Shown piece by piece: positions 50,972 through 59,951 of a stretch of 64,000 bases of DNA; the stretch's first letter is position 1, and each line of letters begins with the position of its first letter. Under the pieces are notes generated by a model. The model worked only from the letters and a program-made list of their open reading frames with translations, was not told the origin of the DNA and made no database searches. Position numbers and translations under genes: made by a program. This stretch comes from CAZUMJ01 sp964621605. Lineage in GTDB: Bacteria > Actinomycetota > Acidimicrobiia > Acidimicrobiales > Iamiaceae. The stretch spans positions 1 to 64,000 of the forward strand of contig CAZUMJ010000002.1 of assembly GCA_964621605.1 (NCBI GenBank). The letters run 5' to 3'.

Positions 50972-52051
50972 ATGCCGCCGACCACCACCCCGCTGCGCAT
51001 CGGCGTGCTCGGCGCCGCCGCCATCGCGCCCGCCGCGCTGGTCAAGCCCGCCCGACACACCCCCGGCGTGGTCGTCGCCGCAGTGGCAGCCCGCGACCCG
51101 GCTCGCGCACACGCGTTCGCGACGCGGCACCACATCGGCCGCGTGCATCACGACTACGCCGCACTGCTCGCCGACCCCGACATCGATGCGGTCTACCTCC
51201 CGCTCCCCAACGGCCTCCACGGCGCATGGACGCTCCAAGCCGTCGACGCCGGCAAGCACGTGCTGTGCGAGAAGCCGTTCACCGCCGACGCGCCGGAAGC
51301 TGCCACGGTCGCCGCCGCAGTCGAGGCGACCGACCGCGTCGTCATGGAGGCGTTCCATTGGCGCTACCACCCGCTGACCGCCCGGGCTCTCGACATCGCC
51401 GCGACCGACCTCGGCGAGGTGCACCACATCGCAGCCACGTTCAGCTTCCCGCTGCTCAAGCGCAACGACATCCGCTGGTCTCGTGACCTGGCAGGGGGCA
51501 GCCTCCTCGACGCCGGCTGCTACGCGGTCCATCAGGTGCGCACGTTCGGCGCGGCCCTAGGGCACGGCGAGCCCGTCGTGCGCAGCGCACATGCGCACCT
51601 CACCAAGGGGGGCGTCGACCGTGCGCTCCGGGCAGACCTCACGTTCACCGACGGTCCGACCGCGTCGGTGCGCTGTGGCTTCCTCGACCCGGGTCGGCCC
51701 GCCGGCGTCGAGCTCCGCGTCGACGGCTCGACGGGCACCCTGCGATACCGCAACCCGGTGCTCCCCCACCTGCTCGGCCACCTCCAGGTCCGCAGAGGTC
51801 GGCACCGTCGGTGGGAATGGGCAGAGCCCACCCCGAGCTACGTCTTCCAGCTGCGTGCCTTCGTCGACGCCATCCGCGACGGCTCGTCGTTCCCGACGAC
51901 GCCACGTGATGCGGTCGCAACGATGACCGTGCTCGACGGCATCCAGCGTGCTGCGGGCATCGAACCTGCCGGGCCGACCTCCGGGCGAACGAGCAGCACC
52001 GCCCCGGCGATCGGCTCGGCTGCGGCCACCCCCGGGGTCGGTGACGCGTGA
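50972..52051 (+). CDS. Gfo/Idh/MocA family NAD(P)-dependent oxidoreductase
   Basis: 359 residues. N-terminal Rossmann fold (IGVLGAAAIAPAALVKPA), the family motif HVLCEKPFTADA with the catalytic-type Lys, and HWRYHPL plus GGSLLDAGCY in the C-terminal domain. Family members oxidise sugars, inositols or trans-dihydrodiols; the substrate is unknown. Its stop overlaps the GTG of the SRPBCC gene, so the two are coupled. The C-terminal ~30 residues are low-complexity Ser/Thr/Ala. Confidence 0.88.
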   Translation: MPPTTTPLRIGVLGAAAIAPAALVKPARHTPGVVVAAVAARDPARAHAFATRHHIGRVHHDYAALLADPDIDAVYLPLPNGLHGAWTLQAVDAGKHVLCEKPFTADAPEAATVAAAVEATDRVVMEAFHWRYHPLTARALDIAATDLGEVHHIAATFSFPLLKRNDIRWSRDLAGGSLLDAGCYAVHQVRTFGAALGHGEPVVRSAHAHLTKGGVDRALRADLTFTDGPTASVRCGFLDPGRPAGVELRVDGSTGTLRYRNPVLPHLLGHLQVRRGRHRRWEWAEPTPSYVFQLRAFVDAIRDGSSFPTTPRDAVATMTVLDGIQRAAGIEPAGPTSGRTSSTAPAIGSAAATPGVGDA

Positions 52052-52551
52052 GCCGGGTCCATCACCTGCGTCCGGTCGGCCTCGAGCTCCTCGACGACGC
52101 CCCGGTCGCGCACGTCCTGCACCACCAGATCGAGGCGCCGCCGCTCGCGGTCTGGGAACGCCTGGCGGACTCCCCAGCCACATGGAGCTGGTTCCCGACC
52201 GTCCAGGGCGGGCACTTCGTGGGTGACGAACGGGGCGTGGGGGCACAACGCGAGATCCACCTGCGCGGGGCACGCGTGCTCGAGACCGTGCTCGCCGCCG
52301 AAGCCGGCGTGCGGTGGGCCTACCGCCTCGACACGACGACGGTGCCGCTCGCTCGTGCGGTCGTCGAGGACTGGCAGCTCACCGAGTTGCCGGCCACGTC
52401 CACGCGCCCTGCTTCGACGGCCGTGCAGTACACGTTCGCGTTCGACCCGTTCCCCGGCACCGCCAGGCTGCTCGCGGCGGGAGGCGTCGGCCTCGAGCGC
52501 GTGTTCGCGCGCGCCGCGCGCAACCTCGACGACCTGCTGCGCGTCAGCTGA
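52048..52551 (+). CDS. SRPBCC / polyketide cyclase-like protein
   Basis: 167 residues. START-like fold pattern: HHQIEAPPLAVWERLADSPATWSWFPTVQGGHFVGDERGVGAQREIHLRG. These proteins bind hydrophobic ligands in a helix-grip pocket. GTG 52048 overlaps the upstream TGA (GTGA), indicating a two-gene operon with the Gfo/Idh/MocA enzyme, possibly acting on the same small molecule. Ligand unknown. Confidence 0.75.
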   Translation: MSRVHHLRPVGLELLDDAPVAHVLHHQIEAPPLAVWERLADSPATWSWFPTVQGGHFVGDERGVGAQREIHLRGARVLETVLAAEAGVRWAYRLDTTTVPLARAVVEDWQLTELPATSTRPASTAVQYTFAFDPFPGTARLLAAGGVGLERVFARAARNLDDLLRVS

Positions 52552-52598
52552 CTCGACGGTCGAGCCACGCGAGGTGGCAGCTCAACCGGCGAGCACCG

Positions 52599-52604
52599 TA
52601 GGGT
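52599..52604 (+). promoter_or_regulatory. -10 box for leaderless class I fumarase gene
   Basis: TAGGGT ends 8 nt before ATG 52613; no Shine-Dalgarno sequence. Confidence 0.45.
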
Positions 52605-52612
52605 CGCCGCCG

Positions 52613-54250
52613 ATGGCTGACTTCACATATCAGGACGTCCTCCCGCTCGGCCCGGACGAGACCCCGTACCGGCTCCTCACCACCGACGGGGTGTCGACGT
52701 TCGTGGCGGGCGGCGAGACGTTCCTTCGGGTCGAACCCGAGGCACTCACGCTGCTCACCCGTCAGGCGATGCACGACATCGCCCACATGCTGCGCCCGGG
52801 CCACCTGGCACAGCTCGCCTCGATCCTTCGCGACCCGGAGGCGTCCGCGAACGACCGCTTCGTCGCGCTCGACCTCCTCCGCAACGCCAACATCTCAGCC
52901 GGCGGCGTGCTGCCCATGTGCCAGGACACCGGCACCGCCATCGTGAAGGGGAAGCGCGGTCAGCACGTCCTGACCCGCGGGGCGGACGAAGCCGCCATCG
53001 CCCGAGGCATCTACGACGCCTACAACCAGTACAACCTGCGGTACTCGCAGATGGCGCCGCTCACGATGTGGGACGAGGTCAACACCAAGACCAACCTTCC
53101 GGCCGAGATCAAGCTCGCCGCGATCGACGGTGCTGCCTACAAGTTCTTGTTCATGGCCAAGGGCGGCGGCTCCGCGAACAAGAGCTACCTCTATCAGGAG
53201 ACCAAGGCGCTGTTGAGTCCTGAGCGGCTGCTGCGCTTCCTTGACGAGAAGCTCCGCACGCTCGGCACCGCGGCCTGCCCGCCGTACCACCTCGGCGTGG
53301 TCATCGGTGGCACCTCGGCTGAGATGGCCCTCGAGACCGCCAAGCTCGCCTCCACCCGCTACCTCGACACCCTCCCCACCTCTGGCAACGAGCTCGGCCG
53401 GGGCTTCCGTGACCACGAGTTCGAGGCCGAGGTGCTCGCCCTCACCCAAGCGTTCGGCATCGGCGCCCAATTCGGCGGCAAGTACTTCTGCCACGACGTC
53501 CGCGTGATCCGCCTTCCCCGCCACGGAGCCTCCTGCCCCGTCGCCGTGGCCGTGAGCTGCTCGGCCGACCGCCAGGCGCTCGGCAAGATCACGGCGGAGG
53601 GTGTCTTCCTCGAGGAGCTCGAACACGACCCAGCGCACTACCTCCCCGAGGTCACCGAAGGGGAACTGTCAGACGACGTGGTGCGCGTCGACCTGAACCG
53701 GCCGATGGACGAGGTGCGCGCCGAGCTCACTCGCTACCCGGTGAAGACCCGCCTGGCGCTCACCGGCACGATGGTGGTCGCCCGCGACATCGCACACGCG
53801 AAGCTGCAGGAGCGCCTCGACGCCGGTGAGGGCCTCCCGCAGTACCTGCGTGACCACCCCGTCTACTACGCCGGGCCTGCGAAGACGCCGGAGGGCTATG
53901 CCTCCGGCTCGTTCGGCCCGACGACCGCTGGCCGCATGGACTCCTACGTGGACGCCTTCCAGGCTGCAGGCGCCTCCATGGTGATGGTGGCAAAGGGCAA
54001 CCGGTCGCAGCAGGTCACCGACGCGTGCGCCCGCCACGGCGGCTTCTACCTCGGCTCGATCGGCGGCCCCGCCGCGCGACTCGCCAAGGACTGCATCCGC
54101 TCGGTCGAGGTCCTGGAGTACCCGGAGTTGGGCATGGAAGCGGTCTGGAAGATCGAGGTGGAGGACTTCCCCGCGTTCGTGGTCGTCGACGACAAGGGCA
54201 ACGACTTCTTCAGCGAGGTCTCCCGTCCCGTCGACGTGCGACGTCGGTAA
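52613..54250 (+). CDS. Class I (Fe-S) fumarate hydratase
   Basis: 545 residues, the size of one-chain FumA/FumB enzymes. [4Fe-4S] ligand Cys are visible in LPMCQDTGT (about 103), GTAACPPYHLG (about 222) and AVAVSCSAD (about 317). Converts fumarate to malate and is oxygen-sensitive in known members. Strong C-terminal block SFGPTTAGRMDSYVD and GGPAARLAKDCI. ATG 52613 begins the conserved sequence; the frame to 52223 overlaps the SRPBCC gene. A second fumarase beside fumC may give backup under iron or oxidative stress (inference). Confidence 0.92.
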   Translation: MADFTYQDVLPLGPDETPYRLLTTDGVSTFVAGGETFLRVEPEALTLLTRQAMHDIAHMLRPGHLAQLASILRDPEASANDRFVALDLLRNANISAGGVLPMCQDTGTAIVKGKRGQHVLTRGADEAAIARGIYDAYNQYNLRYSQMAPLTMWDEVNTKTNLPAEIKLAAIDGAAYKFLFMAKGGGSANKSYLYQETKALLSPERLLRFLDEKLRTLGTAACPPYHLGVVIGGTSAEMALETAKLASTRYLDTLPTSGNELGRGFRDHEFEAEVLALTQAFGIGAQFGGKYFCHDVRVIRLPRHGASCPVAVAVSCSADRQALGKITAEGVFLEELEHDPAHYLPEVTEGELSDDVVRVDLNRPMDEVRAELTRYPVKTRLALTGTMVVARDIAHAKLQERLDAGEGLPQYLRDHPVYYAGPAKTPEGYASGSFGPTTAGRMDSYVDAFQAAGASMVMVAKGNRSQQVTDACARHGGFYLGSIGGPAARLAKDCIRSVEVLEYPELGMEAVWKIEVEDFPAFVVVDDKGNDFFSEVSRPVDVRRR

Positions 54251-54275
54251 CCGGCCCATCCCTCGTCACGCGACG

Positions 54276-54315
54276 CACCCGCGCCACATCGCGCCCACCC
54301 GCGCCACCTCGCGCC
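54276..54315. repeat. Two 20-bp tandem repeats
   Basis: The unit CACCCGCGCCAC-T-TCGCGCC type (54276-54295 and 54296-54315) occurs twice with one base difference (A/C), followed by a partial third copy. It lies just after the fumarase gene, before the regulator promoter. Confidence 0.75.
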
Positions 54316-54339
54316 CACCCGTGCGCTAGGGTCTGCACA

Positions 54340-54373
54340 CTACGTAGGCGCGCTGTACGGAATGTGATATTCC
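54340..54373. promoter_or_regulatory. Palindromes upstream of the LuxR-type regulator
   Basis: CTACGTAG (54340-54347) is a perfect 8-bp palindrome, and GGAAT-N5-ATTCC (54359-54373) is a 5-bp inverted repeat 62 bp before ATG 54435. GATATT (54366-54371) could be a -10 box inside the second site, so autoregulation is possible. Confidence 0.4.
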
Positions 54374-54434
54374 CCACGCGGGCGGTCGGGTGGCGCCGGG
54401 CGCACGCGCTCTCCGGCGGAGATGGGAGGGAGAG

Positions 54435-57383
54435 ATGGCCATCGACCCCAGCGGAGCGCTCGCGGGCGCGCACACCGCTGCAGAAACCTCCCATGACCGA
54501 CGCGCGGCCTACCGGGCCGGGTCGCCTCGCCTCCTCGACCGAGATGTCGCGTGCACGCGGATCCGCGCGCTCCTCGACCCCGACGCGCCGTTCCCGACTG
54601 GTGCGCTCATCGTGTTGGGCTCCCCCGGCCTCGGCCGCACGGCCTTGCTGCGGTGGGCCGCCACGGAAGCCGAAGAGCTGGGCTCTCAGGTGGTGCGCGT
54701 CAGAGCCAGCGAGCACGAGACCCACCTTCCCTACGGTCTCCTTCGTCAGGTGGTCGCCCAGATCAGCCCCGAAGGCGAGCCCAGCGAGGGGCCATGGGAT
54801 CTCGCGGAGCCCCGCACCCCGAGTGGAAGAGAGGCGCACCGACAAGCCGTGTTCGAGGCGCTCGACGAGCTCCTGATGCGCCTGGGCCAACGCGCTCCAC
54901 TCACCCTCTCGATCGACGACCTGCATTGGGCCGACCCCGCATCGATTCGGTGGCTCGGCTACCTCGCGAGGCGAGTCGAGGTGCGTCCCATCTCGATTCT
55001 CGCCACGAGCTGGGCAGTCGAGCCCACGAGAACTGCCAGCGCGCTCGACCAGCTCCTCACGGAAGGGTCCGTCGAGAGGCTCGTACTCGCTCCCCTCGAT
55101 GCCGACGCCGCCGGGCGCCTCGTGGTCGAACGTCTCGGACTCGACAGACACCTGCACATCGACGCCGACCTCACCCAGGCATGCCTCACCGCGACCGGCG
55201 GCAACCCGGCTCTGCTCGTCACCCTGTTGAACGAGCTCGTCCGGCGGCTCGGGCGTGCCACCCCAACCGGTGATGATGTCGATCGCGTGGTCGCGACCGG
55301 CACCCTGCGCGGCCTCACGCGCGACGTGTTGCGCCGGGCGCGCGCCGCGGGCCCGCACGCACTCGACGTCGCCGAGGCAATCCTCGTCCTGGGACCGCAC
55401 GCAACGGCGGCCGGGCTCGCTGCAGTCGCCGCGGTGTCCGAGGACGAGGTGGGCGCGGCCCTGCGCGCGCTCCGAACCACGGGCGTGGCGACCCTTGGCG
55501 CATCGGTCCAGATCCGCACGCCCATCGAGTCCGCAGCCATCGCTGGGGCCATTCCCCCCACGCGTCGGCGAGTGCTGCACGAACGGGCGGCGCACCATCT
55601 CGCCGCCGCATCCGCGCCCGCCGGCGTGGTCGCCAGCCACCTCCTGCTCGTCGCGCCCGCCGCCGACGAGGAGCGGGTGAGAACCCTGGTGCGAGCGGCG
55701 GCGCAAGCTCGCGAGAGCCGCCGGCCGATCGATGCACGTCGGTACCTGCACCGCGCGCTCGACGAACCGGCGTCGCCAGACTGGGCGGGCGCCATCCACC
55801 TCGACCTTGCCGGCCTCGAAGCCACGCTCGATCCGAAACGAGCGGTCGAACACCTGCACGCAGCCGCAGCGTCGATCCCAGACTCCGCGACCGTCACCGA
55901 TGGGCTGATTCGACTCGTGGCCGCTCCGGCCACCGTCCGACAAGCCGCGCTCGCTCTGGGCCGAGCAGACCGGCTGGCCCATGACAGCCTCCCGACATCC
56001 CACCGCCGACATCTGGTAGAGGCGCTGTTGAGCTCGCACGCCGACGCCCGGCAGCAGTTGCGCGCGCTCGTCGCCGCGACTGACTCCCCCGATGGCAGTG
56101 CTGCTCGATGGGGCATCACCCACGAACTGGCTGAGGTCCACGAGCTCGCGACGCTCCTGCTGGCGCACACCGTCAGCCTGTCGCCGGGCACCGCCACCGC
56201 GGCCGAGCTGACCGACGACATCACGAGGCATCTCAAGCCACACCACCTCCACAGCGACGAACCGCTCACACGACTCGTCGCGGTGCGTGCCGTGCTCACC
56301 TTGCTGAACCTCGGCGAGCACGTCACCGCGCGTCGCGTCGTGCAGAGTGCGCTGCGCCACGATCACCACCCTTCGGCGAGGGGGCACCGCCAAAGCCTCC
56401 TCCGCCTCGCCGCCCGGGCGGCCCAGGAGGGCTGCGACCTGGTGCGCGCCCAGCACCTCTGGCACCGCGCCTCGGCGGCGAACGTCGAACTGCCACCCGG
56501 ACTCGACGCAGTCTTCGCCGCGTGGGATGCAGACCTGTATGCGCTCGACGAACAGTTCGATGCCGGGTTGCAACTCCTGCAGAACCGACGCCTGGCCCTG
56601 GAGCCCTTGACGGCCGGGCTGGTCAGCCCGTTCGTCGTGGACGAGACCGCCGGGTGGATCCAGCTGATCATGGGCTCGCCGCACGCTGCGCTCGTGTCGT
56701 TCCGCCGAGCGAGCACGGCAGCGGAGTCGACCGGTGTCGACAACCCAGCCGTGACGTCGTGGCGCGCCGGGGCCGCGCTCGCGCTCGCCGGCGTCGAGGA
56801 CACGCACCAGGCCGTCGAGCTCGTGAGCGAAGACACCGAACGTGCGCGAGCGTTCGGTGCCCCGTCGCCACTGGCCCGCAGCCTCGTCGTGCACGCCATG
56901 GTCGTGCGTCGGACCGAACGGGCACCGTACCTGCGCGAAGCGACCGAGCTCCTCGACCAACGCACCCCGGCGCTGACCGATCTCCGCCTCAGGCTCGAGC
57001 TCGGGACGCTGCTCATCCGCGACGGCGACGCTCCCGCCGCGCGCGAGGTGTTGCGCGTCGCCGCGGACGTCGCACAACGGGTTGGCGCCGACGGGCTGAT
57101 GACCCGCGCACGCGACCTCCTCCTCGCCGCGGGTGCCCGGCCGAGGCGGCTCGCCATGAGCGGCCCGGACTCGCTCACCCCAGCGGAGCGCCGCACCGCG
57201 CAGCGTGCCGCCCAAGGCCTCACCAACGTGCAGATCGCCGCCGAGCTCTTCATCAACGTGAAGACCGTCGAGAGCCATCTGGCGAGGGTCTTCCGCAAGC
57301 TGGGCGTGTCCGCCCGCACGGAGCTGCCCACCGTGCTCGACCTGCGCGGCGCAGACGAACCCGACACGCACGTCGAGAGCTGA
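54435..57383 (+). CDS. Large LuxR-family regulator with AAA/STAND-type ATPase domain (MalT/LAL-like)
   Basis: 982 residues. The N-terminal ATPase has GSPGLGRT at 62-69 where Walker A GxxGxGKT is expected (Lys replaced by Arg) and a clear Walker B LTLSIDDLHWAD. The middle ~500 residues are helical TPR-like repeats. The C-terminus has a LuxR HTH (LTPAERRTAQRAAQGLTNVQIAAELFINVKTVESHL, in parts; about 912-975). LAL regulators sense small molecules or partner proteins. ATG 54435 has GGGAGGGAG upstream. It stands alone between fumarase and the polysaccharide operon, whose last gene converges on it. Confidence 0.88.
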   Translation: MAIDPSGALAGAHTAAETSHDRRAAYRAGSPRLLDRDVACTRIRALLDPDAPFPTGALIVLGSPGLGRTALLRWAATEAEELGSQVVRVRASEHETHLPYGLLRQVVAQISPEGEPSEGPWDLAEPRTPSGREAHRQAVFEALDELLMRLGQRAPLTLSIDDLHWADPASIRWLGYLARRVEVRPISILATSWAVEPTRTASALDQLLTEGSVERLVLAPLDADAAGRLVVERLGLDRHLHIDADLTQACLTATGGNPALLVTLLNELVRRLGRATPTGDDVDRVVATGTLRGLTRDVLRRARAAGPHALDVAEAILVLGPHATAAGLAAVAAVSEDEVGAALRALRTTGVATLGASVQIRTPIESAAIAGAIPPTRRRVLHERAAHHLAAASAPAGVVASHLLLVAPAADEERVRTLVRAAAQARESRRPIDARRYLHRALDEPASPDWAGAIHLDLAGLEATLDPKRAVEHLHAAAASIPDSATVTDGLIRLVAAPATVRQAALALGRADRLAHDSLPTSHRRHLVEALLSSHADARQQLRALVAATDSPDGSAARWGITHELAEVHELATLLLAHTVSLSPGTATAAELTDDITRHLKPHHLHSDEPLTRLVAVRAVLTLLNLGEHVTARRVVQSALRHDHHPSARGHRQSLLRLAARAAQEGCDLVRAQHLWHRASAANVELPPGLDAVFAAWDADLYALDEQFDAGLQLLQNRRLALEPLTAGLVSPFVVDETAGWIQLIMGSPHAALVSFRRASTAAESTGVDNPAVTSWRAGAALALAGVEDTHQAVELVSEDTERARAFGAPSPLARSLVVHAMVVRRTERAPYLREATELLDQRTPALTDLRLRLELGTLLIRDGDAPAAREVLRVAADVAQRVGADGLMTRARDLLLAAGARPRRLAMSGPDSLTPAERRTAQRAAQGLTNVQIAAELFINVKTVESHLARVFRKLGVSARTELPTVLDLRGADEPDTHVES

Positions 57384-57400
57384 GCCGACCGCCACCCAAC

Positions 57401-58240
57401 TCAACACGACACCCGCCACGCATCGAGCCCCTCGCGCTTCTCGATGAGGGAGATCCCGAGGTCACGTGCCTGCGCGCACCAACCCGGTTGGAAGGGCTGG
57501 TACTCGGCCGCGAAGACGGCTTTGCCGGACGCCAGGAACGGCCGCCACGCCTGACAGGTGCCTGAGGCGAAGCACCCCTCGACCACGGCGAAGTCGAAGT
57601 CGTGCCCTACTTCGCCGAGGAGGTCCGACACGTTCTTCAAGCCTGCGGCCAGGCCTCGCCGATGGGCCTCGCGAGCGAACCACCGAAGGAAGCGCACCTG
57701 GTCCGCGCGCGTGATCGGAAACCCCGAATCATTGGCGTACGCGTCGACCAGATCACCCTCGACTCCGTCGAAGCCCTTCCGGCGGCAGAGGTCGAGCCGT
57801 GCCGCCAGGATGGGCCCGACCACGTCAAGTCGCCGGATGTCGAGGTAGCGCTCCTGCTCCCATCCGTCGACGACACGCCCAACCACGTCGGACGGGAACG
57901 CTCCCGCATCCGGTCGATACGACTCGACCGCTCCCACGTCGACGTAGCACACGACCCGGCGACCCCGGCGATGAAGCTCCGCCACCGCTGCCGAGGAGGT
58001 GTCGAACGCGTCGAGGTCGAACACGTCCGCAGCGGTGGTCACATCGACAGGTCCGTCGAGCTGCCATTGCCACCGCAAGCCGGGTGCAGGCCTCCAGACC
58101 GCCACGCCATCGGGGGAGCCGCCTGTCCCGGCCGAGCGCGTCACGACGAGCACGGCGACCACGGCTGTTGCCACCACGACGAGCAGGGTCGCCGCCCCGA
58201 GCCGCCTCAGTGCGCGCACACCTCGCGTCGGCTTGCCCAC
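57401..58240 (-). CDS. Membrane-anchored GH114 endo-alpha-1,4-polygalactosaminidase-like protein
   Basis: 279 residues. One N-terminal membrane helix (about 15-33), then a GH114 TIM-barrel domain: LRWQWQLDG, VVCYVDVGAVESYRPD, FDGVEGDLVDAYAND, GLKNVSDLL and VVEGCF, with Asp/Glu at the usual strand ends. GH114 enzymes cleave galactosamine-containing polymers; the hydrolase domain of PelA is of this type. It overlaps the epimerase gene by 34 bp from GTG 58240; a GTG at 58219 would shorten the overlap to 13 bp. Last gene of the polysaccharide operon, probably trimming the product outside the membrane. Confidence 0.82.
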   Translation of the reverse strand: MGKPTRGVRALRRLGAATLLVVVATAVVAVLVVTRSAGTGGSPDGVAVWRPAPGLRWQWQLDGPVDVTTAADVFDLDAFDTSSAAVAELHRRGRRVVCYVDVGAVESYRPDAGAFPSDVVGRVVDGWEQERYLDIRRLDVVGPILAARLDLCRRKGFDGVEGDLVDAYANDSGFPITRADQVRFLRWFAREAHRRGLAAGLKNVSDLLGEVGHDFDFAVVEGCFASGTCQAWRPFLASGKAVFAAEYQPFQPGWCAQARDLGISLIEKREGLDAWRVSC

Positions 58241-59157
58241 AGCGCCTGGGCAGCATCAGCGACAGAGAAGTGCGCCCGCCACGGCAGAGCGGTGTGGATC
58301 GCCGCCAGGTCGGCCTCCTGCCACGCCAAGCCTTCGGATCGAACGGAGCCGGGCTCGGACTCCACCACCCGCCCCTCGAACCCGGCAGCCACGCAGAGGT
58401 GCGACACCAGCGCGCGACTCCGAGTCGCCTCCCCTCGTGCAACGTTGAACACCTGACCGCTCGACAGCGGCGTGCTCCCCGCCATGATCGCCGCCAGGGC
58501 GACGTCCCGAACGTCGACGTAGTCACGGGCGCCTTCGAGCGAACCCAGGTGCAGCTCGTCGCTGCCGTGCCGCATCGCTGCGACGAGCTCGTCAGCGGCA
58601 TGCCCGGCCAGGGTCTGCGACGGGGCGTACTTGCCGACGGGGTTGAAGACCCGCAGCACCGTGGCGGTGATCGCCCCCGTTGCCGCCGCTGCCATCACAC
58701 AACCCGTGGCACGCAACTTGCTCCACCCGTAGTCGTTCGCCGGGTGCGCCGCATCCGACTCTCGCACGGCGCGCGCGCCGGACGTCAACCCGTACTCGGC
58801 TGCGGATCCGAGGTGCACCAGATGCACGGCGTGGTTGCCCCGCATGGCCGCGACGAGATGCTCGACCACTGTCACGTTGGCCGCGTGAAGGAGCGCCTCG
58901 TCTCCAACCGTGGCGCCCGTGCAGTTGATGACGACGTCCGGGCCGGTGCTGGCCAGCAGGTCCACCACCCCGTCGGCGCCCGCCTCGATGAGGTCGAGCA
59001 CCGCCGCATCGTCGCCAGCCGCGCCCAGTGCGGCTTGCTCCTCGGAGTTGCGGACGTGGCGAAGCAACACGGCGATGGATGGATGGCCGTCGAGCATCTC
59101 GCAGACGTTGCGGCCCACGAAGCCGGCCGCCCCAAGCACGAGAACCCGTCTGCTCAC
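58207..59157 (-). CDS. NAD-dependent epimerase/dehydratase
   Basis: 316 residues, extended SDR fold. Rossmann motif VLGAAGFVGRN, substrate region LGSAAEYG, catalytic Tyr-x3-Lys in YGWSKLRA, and ARDYVDVRDVA. Acts on a nucleotide sugar or its precursor; exact product not assigned. GTG 59157 overlaps the nucleotidyltransferase stop (GTGA). In this operon it may generate the C4-epimer or a reduced sugar needed for the polymer. Confidence 0.82.
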   Translation of the reverse strand: MSRRVLVLGAAGFVGRNVCEMLDGHPSIAVLLRHVRNSEEQAALGAAGDDAAVLDLIEAGADGVVDLLASTGPDVVINCTGATVGDEALLHAANVTVVEHLVAAMRGNHAVHLVHLGSAAEYGLTSGARAVRESDAAHPANDYGWSKLRATGCVMAAAATGAITATVLRVFNPVGKYAPSQTLAGHAADELVAAMRHGSDELHLGSLEGARDYVDVRDVALAAIMAGSTPLSSGQVFNVARGEATRSRALVSHLCVAAGFEGRVVESEPGSVRSEGLAWQEADLAAIHTALPWRAHFSVADAAQALWASRREVCAH

Positions 59158-59918
59158 GTCCCGCTCCGCAACAGGTCGTCGCGAATCGCGGGGAACTCGA
59201 GGTTTGCCTGGTCGTAGTCATCGGGACGCCCGATGTCGAGCCAGTACCCGTCGAACGGGAAGCTCGCCGGTGCCTCACCCCGTGCGAGGAGGTCGAGGAT
59301 CAGCTCGTCGAAGCCGAACGGCAGCCCGGCCGGGTAGCGGGCCAGCGTCGCTCGGCTCATGGCGTACACCCCCATGCTGACCGAGTACTCCAAGGTCGGC
59401 TTCTCGGTGAAGCACGTGATCTGCCGGCCGTCGAGCTCGAGGACCCCGAAGTCGACGCGGTGCTCACGGCGGTAGGTCGCAACCGTCAGCGGTGCCCCCG
59501 ACGCGCGGTGCGTGGTCAGCAACGAGCCGAAGTCGAGGTCGGTGAGGATGTCGCCGTTCATGAGGAGGAAGTCGTCGGGGAGGTCGTCGAGCAGGTTCAG
59601 CACGGGCCCGATCGTCCCCAACGGTGCATCCTCGCTGAGGTACGACACCTCGATGCCCCATTGGGACCCATCACCGACGTAGGCACGGATGAGCTGTCCG
59701 AGGTGTCCGATGGCGAGCGTTGCCTTCGTGAAGCCGCATCCCGCGAGCTGCCGCAGGACGATCTCGAGGATGGAGTGCTCGTCGCCTATCGGGACGAGCG
59801 GCTTCGGAAGCAGCGTGGTGTACGGCCGGAGCCGCACCCCCTTTCCGCCAGCAAGGATCACCGCCTCGCGGCCGGTGCGCGCTGCGGTGAGGTCGATGAC
59901 GTCAACATCTGTGGTCAT
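59154..59918 (-). CDS. Sugar-1-phosphate nucleotidyltransferase
   Basis: 254 residues. N-terminal AVILAGGKGVRLRPYT and PKPLVPIGD, NGDILTDLDF for metal/nucleotide binding, FTEKPTLEYSVSMGVYA and GYWLDIGRPDDYDQA. It makes an NDP-activated sugar; glucose-1-phosphate thymidylyl-, cytidylyl- or GDP-sugar type cannot be distinguished here. Start ATG 59918 with AGGAG upstream. It sits between two sugar dehydratase/epimerase genes, so it probably activates the sugar they modify. Confidence 0.88.
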   Translation of the reverse strand: MTTDVDVIDLTAARTGREAVILAGGKGVRLRPYTTLLPKPLVPIGDEHSILEIVLRQLAGCGFTKATLAIGHLGQLIRAYVGDGSQWGIEVSYLSEDAPLGTIGPVLNLLDDLPDDFLLMNGDILTDLDFGSLLTTHRASGAPLTVATYRREHRVDFGVLELDGRQITCFTEKPTLEYSVSMGVYAMSRATLARYPAGLPFGFDELILDLLARGEAPASFPFDGYWLDIGRPDDYDQANLEFPAIRDDLLRSGT

Positions 59919-59951
59919 GCCGTCTCCTGTCGTCGGGCGACACCAGGTGGG

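Noticed and set aside
54276..54320. Possible CRISPR or phage attachment repeats
   Set aside because: Two adjacent 20-bp copies without spacers, integrase or tRNA.
54210..57419. 1069-residue open frame antisense to the LuxR-type regulator
   Set aside because: It mirrors the regulator codon by codon, is rich in Arg/Gly/His with no domain motif, and arises from high-GC codon bias.
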